In this document: piece after piece, positions 42,683-52,248 of the stretch
Layout: each line of letters starts with the position of its first letter
How positions within the stretch are numbered: the first letter of the stretch is position 1
Assembly: GCF_900698855.1 (NCBI RefSeq)
Contig: NZ_LR217698.1
Coordinates: 930,001 to 994,000 of the forward strand
DNA: 64,000 bases
Reading direction: 5' to 3'
Source: Erwinia_E haradaeae_F
Lineage (GTDB): Bacteria; Pseudomonadota; Gammaproteobacteria; Enterobacterales; Enterobacteriaceae
Position numbers and translations under genes: made by a program
Notes under the pieces: model-generated
Database searches by the model: none
The model's input: only the letters and a program-made list of their open reading frames with translations
Told to the model about the DNA's origin: nothing

Positions 42683-44397
42683 TGACTAATAAAAAACACT
42701 CTAATCCATTGATAATTGAAGGCCATCTAGACGATGCCGAACGCGTTAAAAAAGAAAGCAATTACTTACGAGGAAGTATTACTGAAGATCTCTATGATAA
42801 TTTAACAGGTGGCTTCCATGGGGATAATTTTTCCCTTATTCGATTTCATGGAATGTACCAACAAGACGATCGAGATATCCGCGCTGAACGCGCAGAACAA
42901 AAATTAGATGCTCGCCACGCAATCATGTTGCGTTGTCGTTTGCCTGGCGGCATTATCACGCCGAAACAATGGCTAGCAATCGATGGATTTGCTCAAAATA
43001 AAACTCTATATGGAAGCATACGTTTAACTAATCGACAAACATTTCAGTTTCACGGTATTCTCAAAAATCATATAAAATCAGCTCATCAAATTTTATATGA
43101 TATTGGTTTGGACTCTATAGCTACTGCAAATGATGTAAACCGAAACGTACTGTGCAGCTCCAATCCAATTGAATCAATGATACATCAAGATACATATAAA
43201 TGGGCAAAAAAAATCTCTGAACACCTTCTACCACATACCCGTGCTTATGCAGAAATTTGGCTAAATCAAAAAAAAATCACTACTATTGATGAAGAACCCA
43301 TACTCGGGGCTACCTATTTACCACGTAAATTTAAAACTGCTATTGTTGTTCCACCAAATAATGATGTTGACGTACATGCTAATGATATGAGTTTTGTTGC
43401 TATTTCTCAAAATAAAAGACTAATCGGTTTTAACGTACTTATCGGAGGAGGCTTATCGATCGAACACGGAAATAAATTAACTTATGCACGAACTGCTAGT
43501 GAGTTGGGCTATATATCACTGAATAAAGTTATTGACGTAGCAGAAGCTATAGTAACAATACAACGCGACTGGGGAAATCGTACTAATCGTAAAAACGCTA
43601 AAACTAAATATACAATAGATCGCGTTGGTCCTGAACTATTTAAAACCGAAATAGAGCGTCGTGCTAATGTTCAGTTCAAGGCAATACACCCATATAAATT
43701 TACTACCCGTGGTGATCTGATTGGTTGGATAAAAGGTATTAACAACACATGGAATTTAACATTATTTATTGAAAACGGTCGTATTCTAGACTATCCTGAT
43801 CGACCAATTAAAACTGGAATAGCAGAAATTGCTAAAATTCATCATGGAGATTTTCGATTAACTGCAAACCAAAATTTAATTATTGCTGGAATACCAGAAT
43901 CAGAAAAAGAAAATATTGAAAAAATAGCTTTATCATATAAACTTATAGATAATATTAGCCTCCAGCGTATAAATTCAATGGCATGCGTATCATTTCCAAC
44001 ATGCCCTCTAGCCATGGCAGAAGCAGAACGCTTTCTTCCAAGATTTGTCACATCTCTAGAAGAAATTATGATTGATCACGGTGTGGGACATGAATATATT
44101 ATAGTACGTGTTACTGGATGTCCAAATGGATGCAGTCGAGCATTATTAGCTGAGATTGGTTTGATTGGAAAAGCACCAGGACGATACAACCTTTATCTTG
44201 GTGGAAATCGAGTTGGTACACGCATTCCACGTAAGCATCTAGACAATGTTAATGTAGACCAAATCCTAAAAAATCTTGATAAACTTATTTACCGATGGGC
44301 AACAGAACGATATCAAAATGAAGATTTTGGTGATTTTACAATTCGATCTGGTATAATAAAACCAGTAATTAACCCAGCCAATGACTTCTGGACATAA
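42682..44397 (+). CDS. cysI: Sulfite reductase hemoprotein beta subunit CysI
   Basis: Siroheme and [4Fe-4S] subunit that reduces sulfite to sulfide. 571 residues (E. coli 570). The cluster cysteines are at about 435, 441 (CVSFPTC), 480 and 484 (TGCPNGC), each one residue later than in E. coli. RLTNRQTFQFHG and the basic substrate-binding stretch around NRNVLCSSNP are conserved. Siroheme would come from CysG at 46093. Twelve bases separate it from cysH. Confidence 0.98.
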   Translation: MTNKKHSNPLIIEGHLDDAERVKKESNYLRGSITEDLYDNLTGGFHGDNFSLIRFHGMYQQDDRDIRAERAEQKLDARHAIMLRCRLPGGIITPKQWLAIDGFAQNKTLYGSIRLTNRQTFQFHGILKNHIKSAHQILYDIGLDSIATANDVNRNVLCSSNPIESMIHQDTYKWAKKISEHLLPHTRAYAEIWLNQKKITTIDEEPILGATYLPRKFKTAIVVPPNNDVDVHANDMSFVAISQNKRLIGFNVLIGGGLSIEHGNKLTYARTASELGYISLNKVIDVAEAIVTIQRDWGNRTNRKNAKTKYTIDRVGPELFKTEIERRANVQFKAIHPYKFTTRGDLIGWIKGINNTWNLTLFIENGRILDYPDRPIKTGIAEIAKIHHGDFRLTANQNLIIAGIPESEKENIEKIALSYKLIDNISLQRINSMACVSFPTCPLAMAEAERFLPRFVTSLEEIMIDHGVGHEYIIVRVTGCPNGCSRALLAEIGLIGKAPGRYNLYLGGNRVGTRIPRKHLDNVNVDQILKNLDKLIYRWATERYQNEDFGDFTIRSGIIKPVINPANDFWT

Positions 44398-44409
44398 AAG
44401 AGATTAGCA

Positions 44410-45141
44410 ATGATAACCCCGAATCTTCTCAAACTAAACTCACTTTCTAAAAAACAACAAATCATAGATCTATCTAATATTAATTCTAGTCTAGATAAAT
44501 TATCCGCTGAAAGCCGAGTAGAATGGGCCCTAGAAAATCTACCTCATAAAGCTATTTTAAGTTCAAGTTTTGGAATCCAATCTATAGTTAGTTTGCATCT
44601 TATAACGACAAAAAAACCTGATATTCCAGTAATTATTACAGATACCGGGTATCTATTTCCAGAAACTTATCGATTTATTGATGACTTAACAAAGAAGATG
44701 AGTCTTAATCTAAAAATCTTTCGTTGCCCAGAAAGCCCTGCATGGCAAGAAGCACGCTATGGTAAATTATGGGAACAAGGCCTAGACGGACTAAAAAAAT
44801 ATAACAACCTTAATAAAGTAGAACCAATGAATAGAGCTCTAAAACAATTACAAGCACAAACATGGTTTGCCGGCTTACGTCGAAACCAATCTGCTCATCG
44901 ATCACAACTTCCTATTCTTGAGATCCATAAAGGAATTTTTAAAGTCTTACCAATTATAGACTGGACTGATCAAATGGTTAATCAGTATCTACAAAAACAC
45001 ACTTTACCCACTCACCCCTTATGGGATAAGGGTTATATCTCAATTGGAGATACGCACAGTACGAAAAAGTGGCAACCAGGAATGAAAGAAGAAGACACTC
45101 GTTTCTTTGGCATCAAACGAGAGTGCGGTCTACACGAGTAA
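44410..45141 (+). CDS. cysH: Phosphoadenosine phosphosulfate reductase CysH
   Basis: Reduces PAPS to sulfite using thioredoxin. 243 residues (E. coli 244). Motifs: SSSFGIQ (PP-loop), TDTGYLFPETYRFIDDL, KVEPMNRAL, TWFAGLRRNQS, VLPIIDW and the catalytic ECGLH at the C-terminus (239-243). The lack of the extra cysteine pairs of APS reductases fits PAPS specificity, matching the presence of cysC. Last gene of cysJIH; a nested hairpin follows six bases after the stop. Confidence 0.98.
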   Translation: MITPNLLKLNSLSKKQQIIDLSNINSSLDKLSAESRVEWALENLPHKAILSSSFGIQSIVSLHLITTKKPDIPVIITDTGYLFPETYRFIDDLTKKMSLNLKIFRCPESPAWQEARYGKLWEQGLDGLKKYNNLNKVEPMNRALKQLQAQTWFAGLRRNQSAHRSQLPILEIHKGIFKVLPIIDWTDQMVNQYLQKHTLPTHPLWDKGYISIGDTHSTKKWQPGMKEEDTRFFGIKRECGLHE

Positions 45142-46092
45142 GTAAAGTTAGATAATCCTCATCTAATGAGGAACAATCTAAAAAGGAACAATCTAAATTT
45201 GAATTAATAATATTAAACCATACGAACATCCACTCTTTTGAATCAATCCATAAAAATTTTATTAAAAACATAAAAATTATCATCTATATAATCCCTCACC
45301 AGTTACATGATCAACAACATACTGATACGAATTATCACAATGAATTAGTGTAAAACTCTAAAAATAATTTAGTACACAACGCTAAATGATGTTTTTTATA
45401 AAAACATTATATTTGAAGATAAACAAAATTTTATCCAATAACAGTATACAAGACAAGACTTGATCGCTTAAGTAGCTTAATATGATCTAAGATATTATAT
45501 AAAATTCCTATGAATCTTGTAGGATTCTATTACTTAAACCACTAAATCTTTTAGATTATGCCACACAGTTGTCAAATTAACCTAATTGCTCTTTATCCCA
45601 ATAAAAATAAGAAAAATTAAAATAACCTATCTAAATGTAAAATCCAGGCTATAATTTCAAAAAAACTAAACATTTTAAATCAAAAAATATAAAGTAATTA
45701 AATTATTTCTATTTTTACAACGAGTTAACAAATATTCCAACGAAATTTAAAAGAATCTCCAAAAAAATTCATGAAAAATCTAACGAATTTTGGTTCAAAA
45801 TTTATAACAAACAAGAATAGACTCTTATTCAGATTCTTCTATAGATCACTCTAATTACTGATTGTTTTCATATTAAATACAAAATAATATTTATGTAATA
45901 CATCACCTAAAATGTATATGACAATAAAAAAATAAAACATGAAACATATAAATACTCATAATATCTTATATTAAGAATTTCTTATTCTAAACTCTAACCA
46001 CAAGTTATTCTATGCAGTCATTAGTTGTTCTAAACGGAAATTTCATTAGACTTCATATTGATGCGTATAGTTGATTATACGGTTATGTAATA
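45142..46092. other. cysH-cysG intergenic region
   Basis: 951 bases. The left edge holds a hairpin (45148-45181) and a short repeat of AGGAACAATCTAAA beginning near 45170. The rest is AT-rich with no open frame. Confidence 0.55.
45148..45181 (+). terminator. Nested hairpin after cysJIH
   Basis: Outer stem TTAGAT/ATCTAA (45148-45153, 45176-45181) and inner stem TCCTCAT/ATGAGGA (45156-45162, 45166-45172) with a CTA loop. No T-run follows, so it is either an mRNA 3' end stabiliser or a degraded terminator. Confidence 0.4.
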
Positions 46093-47490
46093 ATGAAGGT
46101 ACACGTGGATTATCTACCTCTTTTTGCTAATCTTAAAAATAAACCAGTACTAGTGGTAGGCGGTGGGCATGTAGCAACACGAAAAGTTGAGTTACTTAAT
46201 CGAGCTGGCGCTCGTATACAAATAGTAGCACAGCAGTTATGTGAAGAACTGATTTCGATACATCAAAAGAATAAATTTGAATGGATTTCTACCACTTATC
46301 AATCTCAACAACTAAAAAAAGTCTTTCTAGTCATTGCTGCTACCAATAACTCTAAATTAAATCAGCGTATTTATAAAGATGCTTCTTCTCGCTATCTTCT
46401 TGTTAACACAGTAGATGAACCACAAAATTGTTCGTGTATTTTTCCTGCTATCATTGACCGATCCCCGATAATAATAGCCATTTCATCTAGCGGAACAGCA
46501 CCTGTACTTGCACGATTGCTACGTGAAAAAATAGAAGCATTACTACCAGCTCATTTAGGACTAATGGCAAAGATAGCTGGAGAATGGCGTAATAAAGTTA
46601 AAGCACGATTCATTAGCTTATCTGAACGACGAAGTTTTTGGCATAAAGCTTTTAATGGTTTATTTTCTCATCAAGTAGCAAGAAGGCAGTTAAATGAAGC
46701 TAGGTTAACGTTAGATCGACAGCTAAATGATATTAACATATCATCAGGTGAAATTATCTTGGTAGGAGCGGGACCAGGAAATAGCGATTTATTAACTTTA
46801 CGCGCGTTACAAGTAATGCAAATAGCTGACGTTTTACTATATGATTCTCTCGTAAGTAAAGAAATTCTAGATTTAAGTCGACGTGATGCAGATCGTATCT
46901 GTGTTGGTAAACGTGCAAACTCTCATAGCACTACACAGGAAGAAATTAATTCTATGCTAATAAAACTAGCTAAACAAGGTAAGTGCGTTGTACGACTAAA
47001 AGGTGGTGACCCTTTTATATTTGGCAGAGGTGGTGAAGAACTACAAGCAGCAAAATCAGCTGGAATCCCCTTCCAAGTTGTACCTGGTATCACGACAGCG
47101 CTTGGTGTTGCTGCCTATACTGGTATCCCGTTAACTCATAGAGACTATTCTCAGAGTGTTCTTTTTATTACTGGACACTACCATTCTCATAATTCTATAA
47201 CTTATTGGCCAAATCTAACACAATCAAATCAAACACTAGTTATTTATATGGGCTCTATTACAGCAGGTTCTATCGCTTCAAAATTAATAATTAATGGACG
47301 AGATCTACAAACACCTGTTGCTGTAATTAGTCGCGGTACATGCCAAGACCAAAAAGTGCTAATCGGAACACTAAACAAACTTGAAATATTAACACACAAA
47401 ATGCCTACCCCCATATTATTAATAATCGGAGAAGTAGCAAAGTTACACCATCAGCTCTCATGGTTTAAGAATACTGAAAATGAACCATAA
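46093..47490 (+). CDS. cysG: Siroheme synthase CysG (trifunctional)
   Basis: Makes siroheme, the CysI cofactor, from uroporphyrinogen III. 465 residues (E. coli 457). The N-terminal NAD-dependent dehydrogenase/ferrochelatase half has VLVVGGGHVATRKVELL, VNTVDEPQNCSCIFPAI and SSSGTAPVLARLLREKIE (the serine region phosphorylated in Salmonella CysG). The C-terminal SAM-dependent methyltransferase half has GAGPGNSDLLTLRAL, LKGGDPFIFGRGGEE, VVPGITTALGVAAYTGIPLTHR and YMG. It precedes cysD by 33 bases. As I recall, cysG sits before cysDNC in Yersinia and Serratia but not in E. coli, so the arrangement is probably ancestral. Confidence 0.97.
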   Translation: MKVHVDYLPLFANLKNKPVLVVGGGHVATRKVELLNRAGARIQIVAQQLCEELISIHQKNKFEWISTTYQSQQLKKVFLVIAATNNSKLNQRIYKDASSRYLLVNTVDEPQNCSCIFPAIIDRSPIIIAISSSGTAPVLARLLREKIEALLPAHLGLMAKIAGEWRNKVKARFISLSERRSFWHKAFNGLFSHQVARRQLNEARLTLDRQLNDINISSGEIILVGAGPGNSDLLTLRALQVMQIADVLLYDSLVSKEILDLSRRDADRICVGKRANSHSTTQEEINSMLIKLAKQGKCVVRLKGGDPFIFGRGGEELQAAKSAGIPFQVVPGITTALGVAAYTGIPLTHRDYSQSVLFITGHYHSHNSITYWPNLTQSNQTLVIYMGSITAGSIASKLIINGRDLQTPVAVISRGTCQDQKVLIGTLNKLEILTHKMPTPILLIIGEVAKLHHQLSWFKNTENEP

Positions 47491-47523
47491 ACCCTAATTC
47501 TCAATTTTTCTTAAGGCAACATA

Positions 47524-48432
47524 ATGGATCCAAACAATAGTACTCACTTAAAGCAAATCGAAGCAGAAAGTATTTATATAATCCGAGAAGTAGCAGCAGA
47601 ATTTACTAATCCCGTAATGTTGTATTCTATTGGAAAAGATTCTTCAGTTATGCTTCATTTAGCACGTAAAGCCTTCTATCCAGGAAAAATAGCTTTTCCA
47701 TTGCTACATATAGATACCGGATGGAAATTCCGTGAAATGTATCAATTTCGTGATCATACTGCAAAAGAAATAAACACAGAACTCTTAATACACCGCAACT
47801 CAACAAATGAAGCTGAAAGTACTAATCCATTTTTAGACAATCAAACACGACATACAGAAATTATGAAGACTGAAGGCTTGAAACAAGCTTTAAATAAATA
47901 TGGATTTGATGCAGCCTTTGGAGGAGCTAGGCGTGATGAAGAAAAATCTCGAGCAAAAGAACGAATCTATTCGTTTCGAGATCATCTGCACCAATGGGAT
48001 CCAAAAAATCAACGCCCTGAGCTCTGGCATAATTATAATGGTCAAATTCATAAAGGTGAGAGCATTCGAGTATTTCCCCTCTCTAACTGGACTGAACTAG
48101 ATATTTGGCAATATATTTTTTTAGAAAAAATTAAAATTGTTCCTTTATATTTAGCAGATATGCGTCCAGTTCTTAAGCGCAATGGTATGCTTATTATGAT
48201 TGATGACAATCGAATTAAATTGAAAAATGGTGAAAAAATCGAACAACGAATGATTCGTTTTCGTAGTCTTGGATGTTGGCCATTAACAGGAGCAATGGAG
48301 TCTAATGCGAAAACAATTCCTGAAATTATCGCTGAAATGTTAATTTCTAATACAAGCGAACGAAAAGAGCGATTAATAGACCAAGATCAAACAAGCTCTA
48401 TGGAACTTAAAAAGCGACAAGGTTATTTCTAA
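47524..48432 (+). CDS. cysD: Sulfate adenylyltransferase subunit 2 CysD
   Basis: Catalytic subunit of ATP sulfurylase; forms adenosine 5'-phosphosulfate from sulfate and ATP, driven by CysN GTP hydrolysis. 302 residues, identical in length to E. coli. The PP-loop is MLYSIGKDSSVMLHLARKAF (near residue 33); LHIDTGWKFREMYQFRD, FGGARRDEEKSRAKER and FPLSNWTELDIWQYI are conserved. AAGG precedes the ATG at 47524. cysN starts nine bases downstream. Confidence 0.98.
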   Translation: MDPNNSTHLKQIEAESIYIIREVAAEFTNPVMLYSIGKDSSVMLHLARKAFYPGKIAFPLLHIDTGWKFREMYQFRDHTAKEINTELLIHRNSTNEAESTNPFLDNQTRHTEIMKTEGLKQALNKYGFDAAFGGARRDEEKSRAKERIYSFRDHLHQWDPKNQRPELWHNYNGQIHKGESIRVFPLSNWTELDIWQYIFLEKIKIVPLYLADMRPVLKRNGMLIMIDDNRIKLKNGEKIEQRMIRFRSLGCWPLTGAMESNAKTIPEIIAEMLISNTSERKERLIDQDQTSSMELKKRQGYF

Positions 48433-48441
48433 GGAACTGTA

Positions 48442-49869
48442 ATGAATAATATTATTACTCATCAAAATTTTCAAACCTCTATCATAGAAAACTGGCTAAA
48501 ACAACAGAAAAATACAACTCTTCTTCGTTTTCTTACCTGCGGTAGTGTTGATGATGGTAAAAGCACGCTTATTGGTAGATTGTTACACGATACAAAACAA
48601 ATTTATGAAGACCAGATGTCTACATTATGTAGTGACAGTAAACGCCATGGAACACAAGGAGATCAAATAGATCTAGCATTGCTGGTAGACGGCTTGCAAG
48701 CGGAACGTGAACAAGGTATTACTATTGATGTTGCGTATCGATATTTCTCTACTTATCGACGTAAATTTATTATAGCCGATGCACCAGGTCATGAACAATA
48801 CACACGTAACATGGCTACAGGCGCATCCACTTGCGATCTTGCTATTCTTCTTATTGATGCACGAAAAGGTTTGCTAAATCAAACGCGTCGTCATAGCTTA
48901 ATTACTACACTACTAGGTATTAAATACTTAATCGTAACTATTAATAAAATGGATCTCGTTAATTACAGTCAAGATCAATTTTTAAAAATTAAGGAATCCT
49001 ATCTTAATTTTTCAAAACAGCTACCAAATAATATTGATATTCACTTTATACCGCTATCTGCTCTTACGGGTGAAAATGTTGTACATACTAATAAAAAAAT
49101 GCCCTGGTATGAAGGTCCAACTCTTCTTAATCTACTAGAAACTATTAATGTTCAGTGCAATGCAAAACAAAAATCCATGCGATTTCCAATACAATACGTC
49201 AATCGTCCAAATCTTGATTTTCGTGGGTATTCTGGAACCATAGCTTCTGGAAAAATAGAGATAGGTCAAAAAATAAAAGTGCTACCTAGTGGTAATAAAT
49301 CAACAATCACACGTATCGTAACCTTTGATGGCGATCTACCATGCGCCTATGAAAACGAGTCTATCACTTTAGTTCTCAAGGATGAACTTGATATTAGCCG
49401 TGGTGATTTATTGATAAATGAAAACGAACAATTAATAGCTGCACGAGGCGCAACAGTTGATGTCGTATGGATGGCAGAAAAACCACTTATAGGCGGTCAA
49501 GTCTTTAATATAAAGATTTCAGGAAAAAAAACACGAGCATGCATAGATAAAATTCATCATCAAATTGATATTAATAATCTCACGCACTATAATTCTCAAG
49601 AGTTACCACTCAATGCCATCGGTCTTATTGATATTATCTTCGATGAACTAGTTCCTATAGACCCTTATGAACATAATCGAGTCACCGGTGCAATCATATT
49701 TATAGACCGATTAAATAACGGAACTGTTGGAGCTGGAATGGTTAGAAGCGCTCTTACAAATATGACCTCTTCTTATAAAAATAAATTTAGTGATTTTGAG
49801 CTAGAGCTTAATGCTTTAGTACGCCGTCATTTTCCACATTGGGGTGCATGTGAGCTATATGATAGGTAA
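48442..49869 (+). CDS. cysN: Sulfate adenylyltransferase subunit 1 CysN
   Basis: GTPase subunit of ATP sulfurylase, related to elongation factor 1A. 475 residues, the E. coli length. G1 GSVDDGKSTLIGRLLHD (residues about 34-50), the switch I region EREQGITIDVAYRYF, G3 DAPGHEQYTRNMATGAS, G4 NKMDL; then EF-Tu-like beta-barrel domains. It lacks a fused APS-kinase domain, consistent with a separate cysC five bases downstream. AAGGAACT precedes the start. Confidence 0.98.
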   Translation: MNNIITHQNFQTSIIENWLKQQKNTTLLRFLTCGSVDDGKSTLIGRLLHDTKQIYEDQMSTLCSDSKRHGTQGDQIDLALLVDGLQAEREQGITIDVAYRYFSTYRRKFIIADAPGHEQYTRNMATGASTCDLAILLIDARKGLLNQTRRHSLITTLLGIKYLIVTINKMDLVNYSQDQFLKIKESYLNFSKQLPNNIDIHFIPLSALTGENVVHTNKKMPWYEGPTLLNLLETINVQCNAKQKSMRFPIQYVNRPNLDFRGYSGTIASGKIEIGQKIKVLPSGNKSTITRIVTFDGDLPCAYENESITLVLKDELDISRGDLLINENEQLIAARGATVDVVWMAEKPLIGGQVFNIKISGKKTRACIDKIHHQIDINNLTHYNSQELPLNAIGLIDIIFDELVPIDPYEHNRVTGAIIFIDRLNNGTVGAGMVRSALTNMTSSYKNKFSDFELELNALVRRHFPHWGACELYDR

Positions 49870-49874
49870 ACAGA

Positions 49875-50480
49875 ATGATACAAAATAATAAGAACTTAAT
49901 ATGGCATGCTCATCCTATTACTCAAAAAGAACGCGAAAAACTTCATGGGCATCGTAGCATTGTGTTATGGTTTACCGGATTCTCTGGATCAGGTAAATCA
50001 ACGATTGCAGGTTCTTTAGAAAAAAAACTGTACCAAATGGGTATTAATAGTTATTTGCTTGATGGAGATAACCTAAGACATGGATTATGTCATGATCTAA
50101 GTTTTAGTCTGCATGATCGCAAAGAAAATATACGAAGAATAGGCGAAGTAGCAAAACTTATGATTGACGCCGGGCTCATAGTTCTTACTTCACTTATCTC
50201 TCCTTACCATGAAGAGAGAAAAATGGTGCGTAATCTAATTGGCTCAGAGTCTTTTGTTGAAATCTTTATAGATACTCCTCTAGATATCTGCGAAAAACGA
50301 GATCCAAAAGGACTATACAAGAAAGCGCGCTCTGGAGCGCTTACTAACTTTACCGGCATAGATTCTGAATATCAAGCACCATTGAAACCAGATATTCACC
50401 TTGATGGTGAAAAAAAAATAACGGTTTTAACTAATGAAGTATTACATTTCTTAAAGATGCGCAATATAATCCAAGATTAA
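49875..50480 (+). CDS. cysC: Adenylylsulfate kinase CysC
   Basis: Phosphorylates APS to PAPS, the CysH substrate. 201 residues, as in E. coli. P-loop GFSGSGKSTIAG (near 35-46), DGDNLRHGLC, DRKENIRRIGEVAKLM, SLISPYHEERKMVR, EIFIDTPLDICEKRDPKGLYKKAR and FTGIDSEYQAP are conserved. Last gene of cysG-cysDNC; an imperfect hairpin follows at 50489-50521. Confidence 0.98.
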   Translation: MIQNNKNLIWHAHPITQKEREKLHGHRSIVLWFTGFSGSGKSTIAGSLEKKLYQMGINSYLLDGDNLRHGLCHDLSFSLHDRKENIRRIGEVAKLMIDAGLIVLTSLISPYHEERKMVRNLIGSESFVEIFIDTPLDICEKRDPKGLYKKARSGALTNFTGIDSEYQAPLKPDIHLDGEKKITVLTNEVLHFLKMRNIIQD

Positions 50481-50488
50481 ACTAATGA

Positions 50489-50521
50489 GAGCTTCCATCT
50501 TTTTTAACAAGTTGGAGGCTC
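50489..50521 (+). terminator. Hairpin downstream of cysC
   Basis: GAGCTTCCA (50489-50497) pairs with TGGAGGCTC (50513-50521) with one G-T pair; the loop is T-rich. The relatively GC-rich stem stands out in the spacer. It lacks a T-run after the stem, so terminator function is uncertain. Confidence 0.4.
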
Positions 50522-50659
50522 GGATTATCTAAAATAAAACCAGATAAAAATTTTATAAAATCAAATAACTATAAAAATTAAGATATATTTATCCTAATTA
50601 TACAAAAATTAACTTCACAAAATAACCAAATGGATTAGCATGTGATTCAAAAAAAATGC

Positions 50660-50917
50660 ATGACTAAACTGACCTTGCTTTTATTTATTCTTCTAGGTGA
50701 ACTACAATATTCACTATGGTTTGGAAAAAATGGAATATACGCCTTAAAACAAACCCATACAGATCTAGAATTGCAAAAAACTTACAACTCTGCATTAAGA
50801 ATACGAAATGATCAATTGCTGTCTAAGGTCAAAAACTTGCGTCATAACCTAAAAATTACGACACAACAACCTTCTAATATAAATAAAGGATCTAAAAATA
50901 ACATCAGTTCCTATTAG
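50660..50917 (+). CDS. ftsB: Cell division protein FtsB, lacking the FtsQ-binding region
   Basis: Single-pass divisome protein of the FtsQLB complex. The ATG at 50660 starts MTKLTLLLF like E. coli; a GTG 18 bases upstream is less likely. 85 residues against 103. The membrane helix (about 3-20), the LQYSLWFGKNGI signature and the coiled coil to NDQLLSKVKNL (about residue 60) are kept. The next block of E. coli FtsB ([21 protein letters not shown]), which binds FtsQ, is absent; a polar tail ending NNISSY follows instead. Neighbouring frames hit stops within a few codons, so this looks like a deletion rather than a simple frameshift. Location before ispD-ispF is the standard enterobacterial order. 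Confidence 0.88.
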   Translation: MTKLTLLLFILLGELQYSLWFGKNGIYALKQTHTDLELQKTYNSALRIRNDQLLSKVKNLRHNLKITTQQPSNINKGSKNNISSY

Positions 50918-51056
50918 TAATTTTGTACGATTTACTTTTTAATAAAAATATCACCCATCTAAGACAAATTAATAGATGTATATTAACATCATGATTTATC
51001 GTGTATTTATAATATATAATTGACAATTATGATTTTATAAAGTAAAAATTTATCAC

Positions 51057-51773
51057 ATGAATAATCCAATCTCCTACTCTAGAATTATCGCCATAGTTCC
51101 TTCAGCAGGTACCGGTAGCCGCATGCGCTCAGAATGTCCTAAACAATATCTTCATATCTGTGGAAAAACAATTCTAGAACACAGTTTAACTGTATTATTA
51201 AATAATAAGCAAATTCAACATATAATAGTTGCAATTCATCCAAAAGATACTCACTTTAATCACTTGCCCCTAGCTAAAAACATACGTATTACTACAGTAT
51301 ACGGCGGTCTTAGTCGATTCGATTCAGTAATAGCAGCTTTAAAGATGGCTGGTTCTGCTAAATGGGTATTAATTCATGATGCCGTTCGACCATGTATTTA
51401 CCCTGAAGACTTATGTCGCTTACTTACTTTAACTTCTTATAGTAGGGTTGGAGGCATCCTAGCAGTGCCAATAAATGATACTATAAAATGTGCTCTTATC
51501 GGTAGTAATTATATTTCTCATACTGTCTCACGTAATAACTTATGGCAAGCTCTTACACCTCAAGTATTTCCGTTACAACTTTTACAAACCTGTCTTAGTA
51601 AAGTTTCGAATAAAAAAAATAAAATAACCGATGAAGCAACAGCATTAGAATTCTGTGGATTTCATCCAGAAATACTCCATGGACGCCGAGATAACCTTAA
51701 AATAACAGAACCAGAAGATCTAGCCCTAGCTCAGCTCTATCTTATGGAGAGAGATAAAAAATTAGGAATATAA
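51057..51773 (+). CDS. ispD: 2-C-methyl-D-erythritol 4-phosphate cytidylyltransferase IspD
   Basis: Third step of the MEP isoprenoid pathway: attaches CMP to methylerythritol 4-phosphate. 238 residues. The nucleotidyltransferase signature is VPSAGTGSRMRSECPKQYL (about residues 13-31); YGGLSRFDSV, WVLIHDAVRPC, TVSRNNLWQALTPQ, TDEATALE and ITEPEDLALA follow in family order. ispF begins one base after its stop, so the two are co-transcribed. The pathway supplies precursors for ubiquinone and undecaprenyl phosphate. Confidence 0.97.
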   Translation: MNNPISYSRIIAIVPSAGTGSRMRSECPKQYLHICGKTILEHSLTVLLNNKQIQHIIVAIHPKDTHFNHLPLAKNIRITTVYGGLSRFDSVIAALKMAGSAKWVLIHDAVRPCIYPEDLCRLLTLTSYSRVGGILAVPINDTIKCALIGSNYISHTVSRNNLWQALTPQVFPLQLLQTCLSKVSNKKNKITDEATALEFCGFHPEILHGRRDNLKITEPEDLALAQLYLMERDKKLGI

Positions 51774-51774
51774 C

Positions 51775-52248
51775 ATGCGAATTGGTCAAGGTTTTGATAT
51801 ACATAGTTTTGGCGGAAACAACCCATTAATTATTGGTGGTGTTCATATTCCATATCAAAAAGGCTTGCTTGCTCACTCTGATGGAGATGTATTGCTTCAT
51901 GCCCTTGCGGATTCACTTTTAGGTGCAGCAGGATTAGGGGATATTGGACGTTTGTTTCCAGATACTGATAATACGTATCGAGGAATAAATAGCCGTTGTC
52001 TTCTTAGACAAATAATGACAAAGATTATAAAAAACTCCTATTATGTAGGAAATGTTGATCTAACCATAATAGCTCAAGAACCAATAATGCTTCCATATAT
52101 TCAAAAAATGAGAATAAATATTGCAGAAGACTTATCTATTAATTTAACTAATATTAATGTAAAAGCAAAAACCTCTGAAGGACTAGGATGTATTGGTCGA
52201 CAAGAAGGCATTGCCTGCCAAGCAGTATCTCTGCTTTTTCTATGTTAA
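51775..52248 (+). CDS. ispF: 2-C-methyl-D-erythritol 2,4-cyclodiphosphate synthase IspF
   Basis: Trimeric metal enzyme of the MEP pathway that cyclises the CDP intermediate with loss of CMP. 157 residues. The N-terminus MRIGQGFDIHSFGG has metal ligands D8 and H10; HSDGDVLLHALADSLLGAAGLGDIGRLFPDTD carries the third ligand; KAKTSEGLGCIGRQEGI is the C-terminal signature. truD and surE, which follow in E. coli, are absent from the downstream 0.85 kb. Confidence 0.98.
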   Translation: MRIGQGFDIHSFGGNNPLIIGGVHIPYQKGLLAHSDGDVLLHALADSLLGAAGLGDIGRLFPDTDNTYRGINSRCLLRQIMTKIIKNSYYVGNVDLTIIAQEPIMLPYIQKMRINIAEDLSINLTNINVKAKTSEGLGCIGRQEGIACQAVSLLFLC

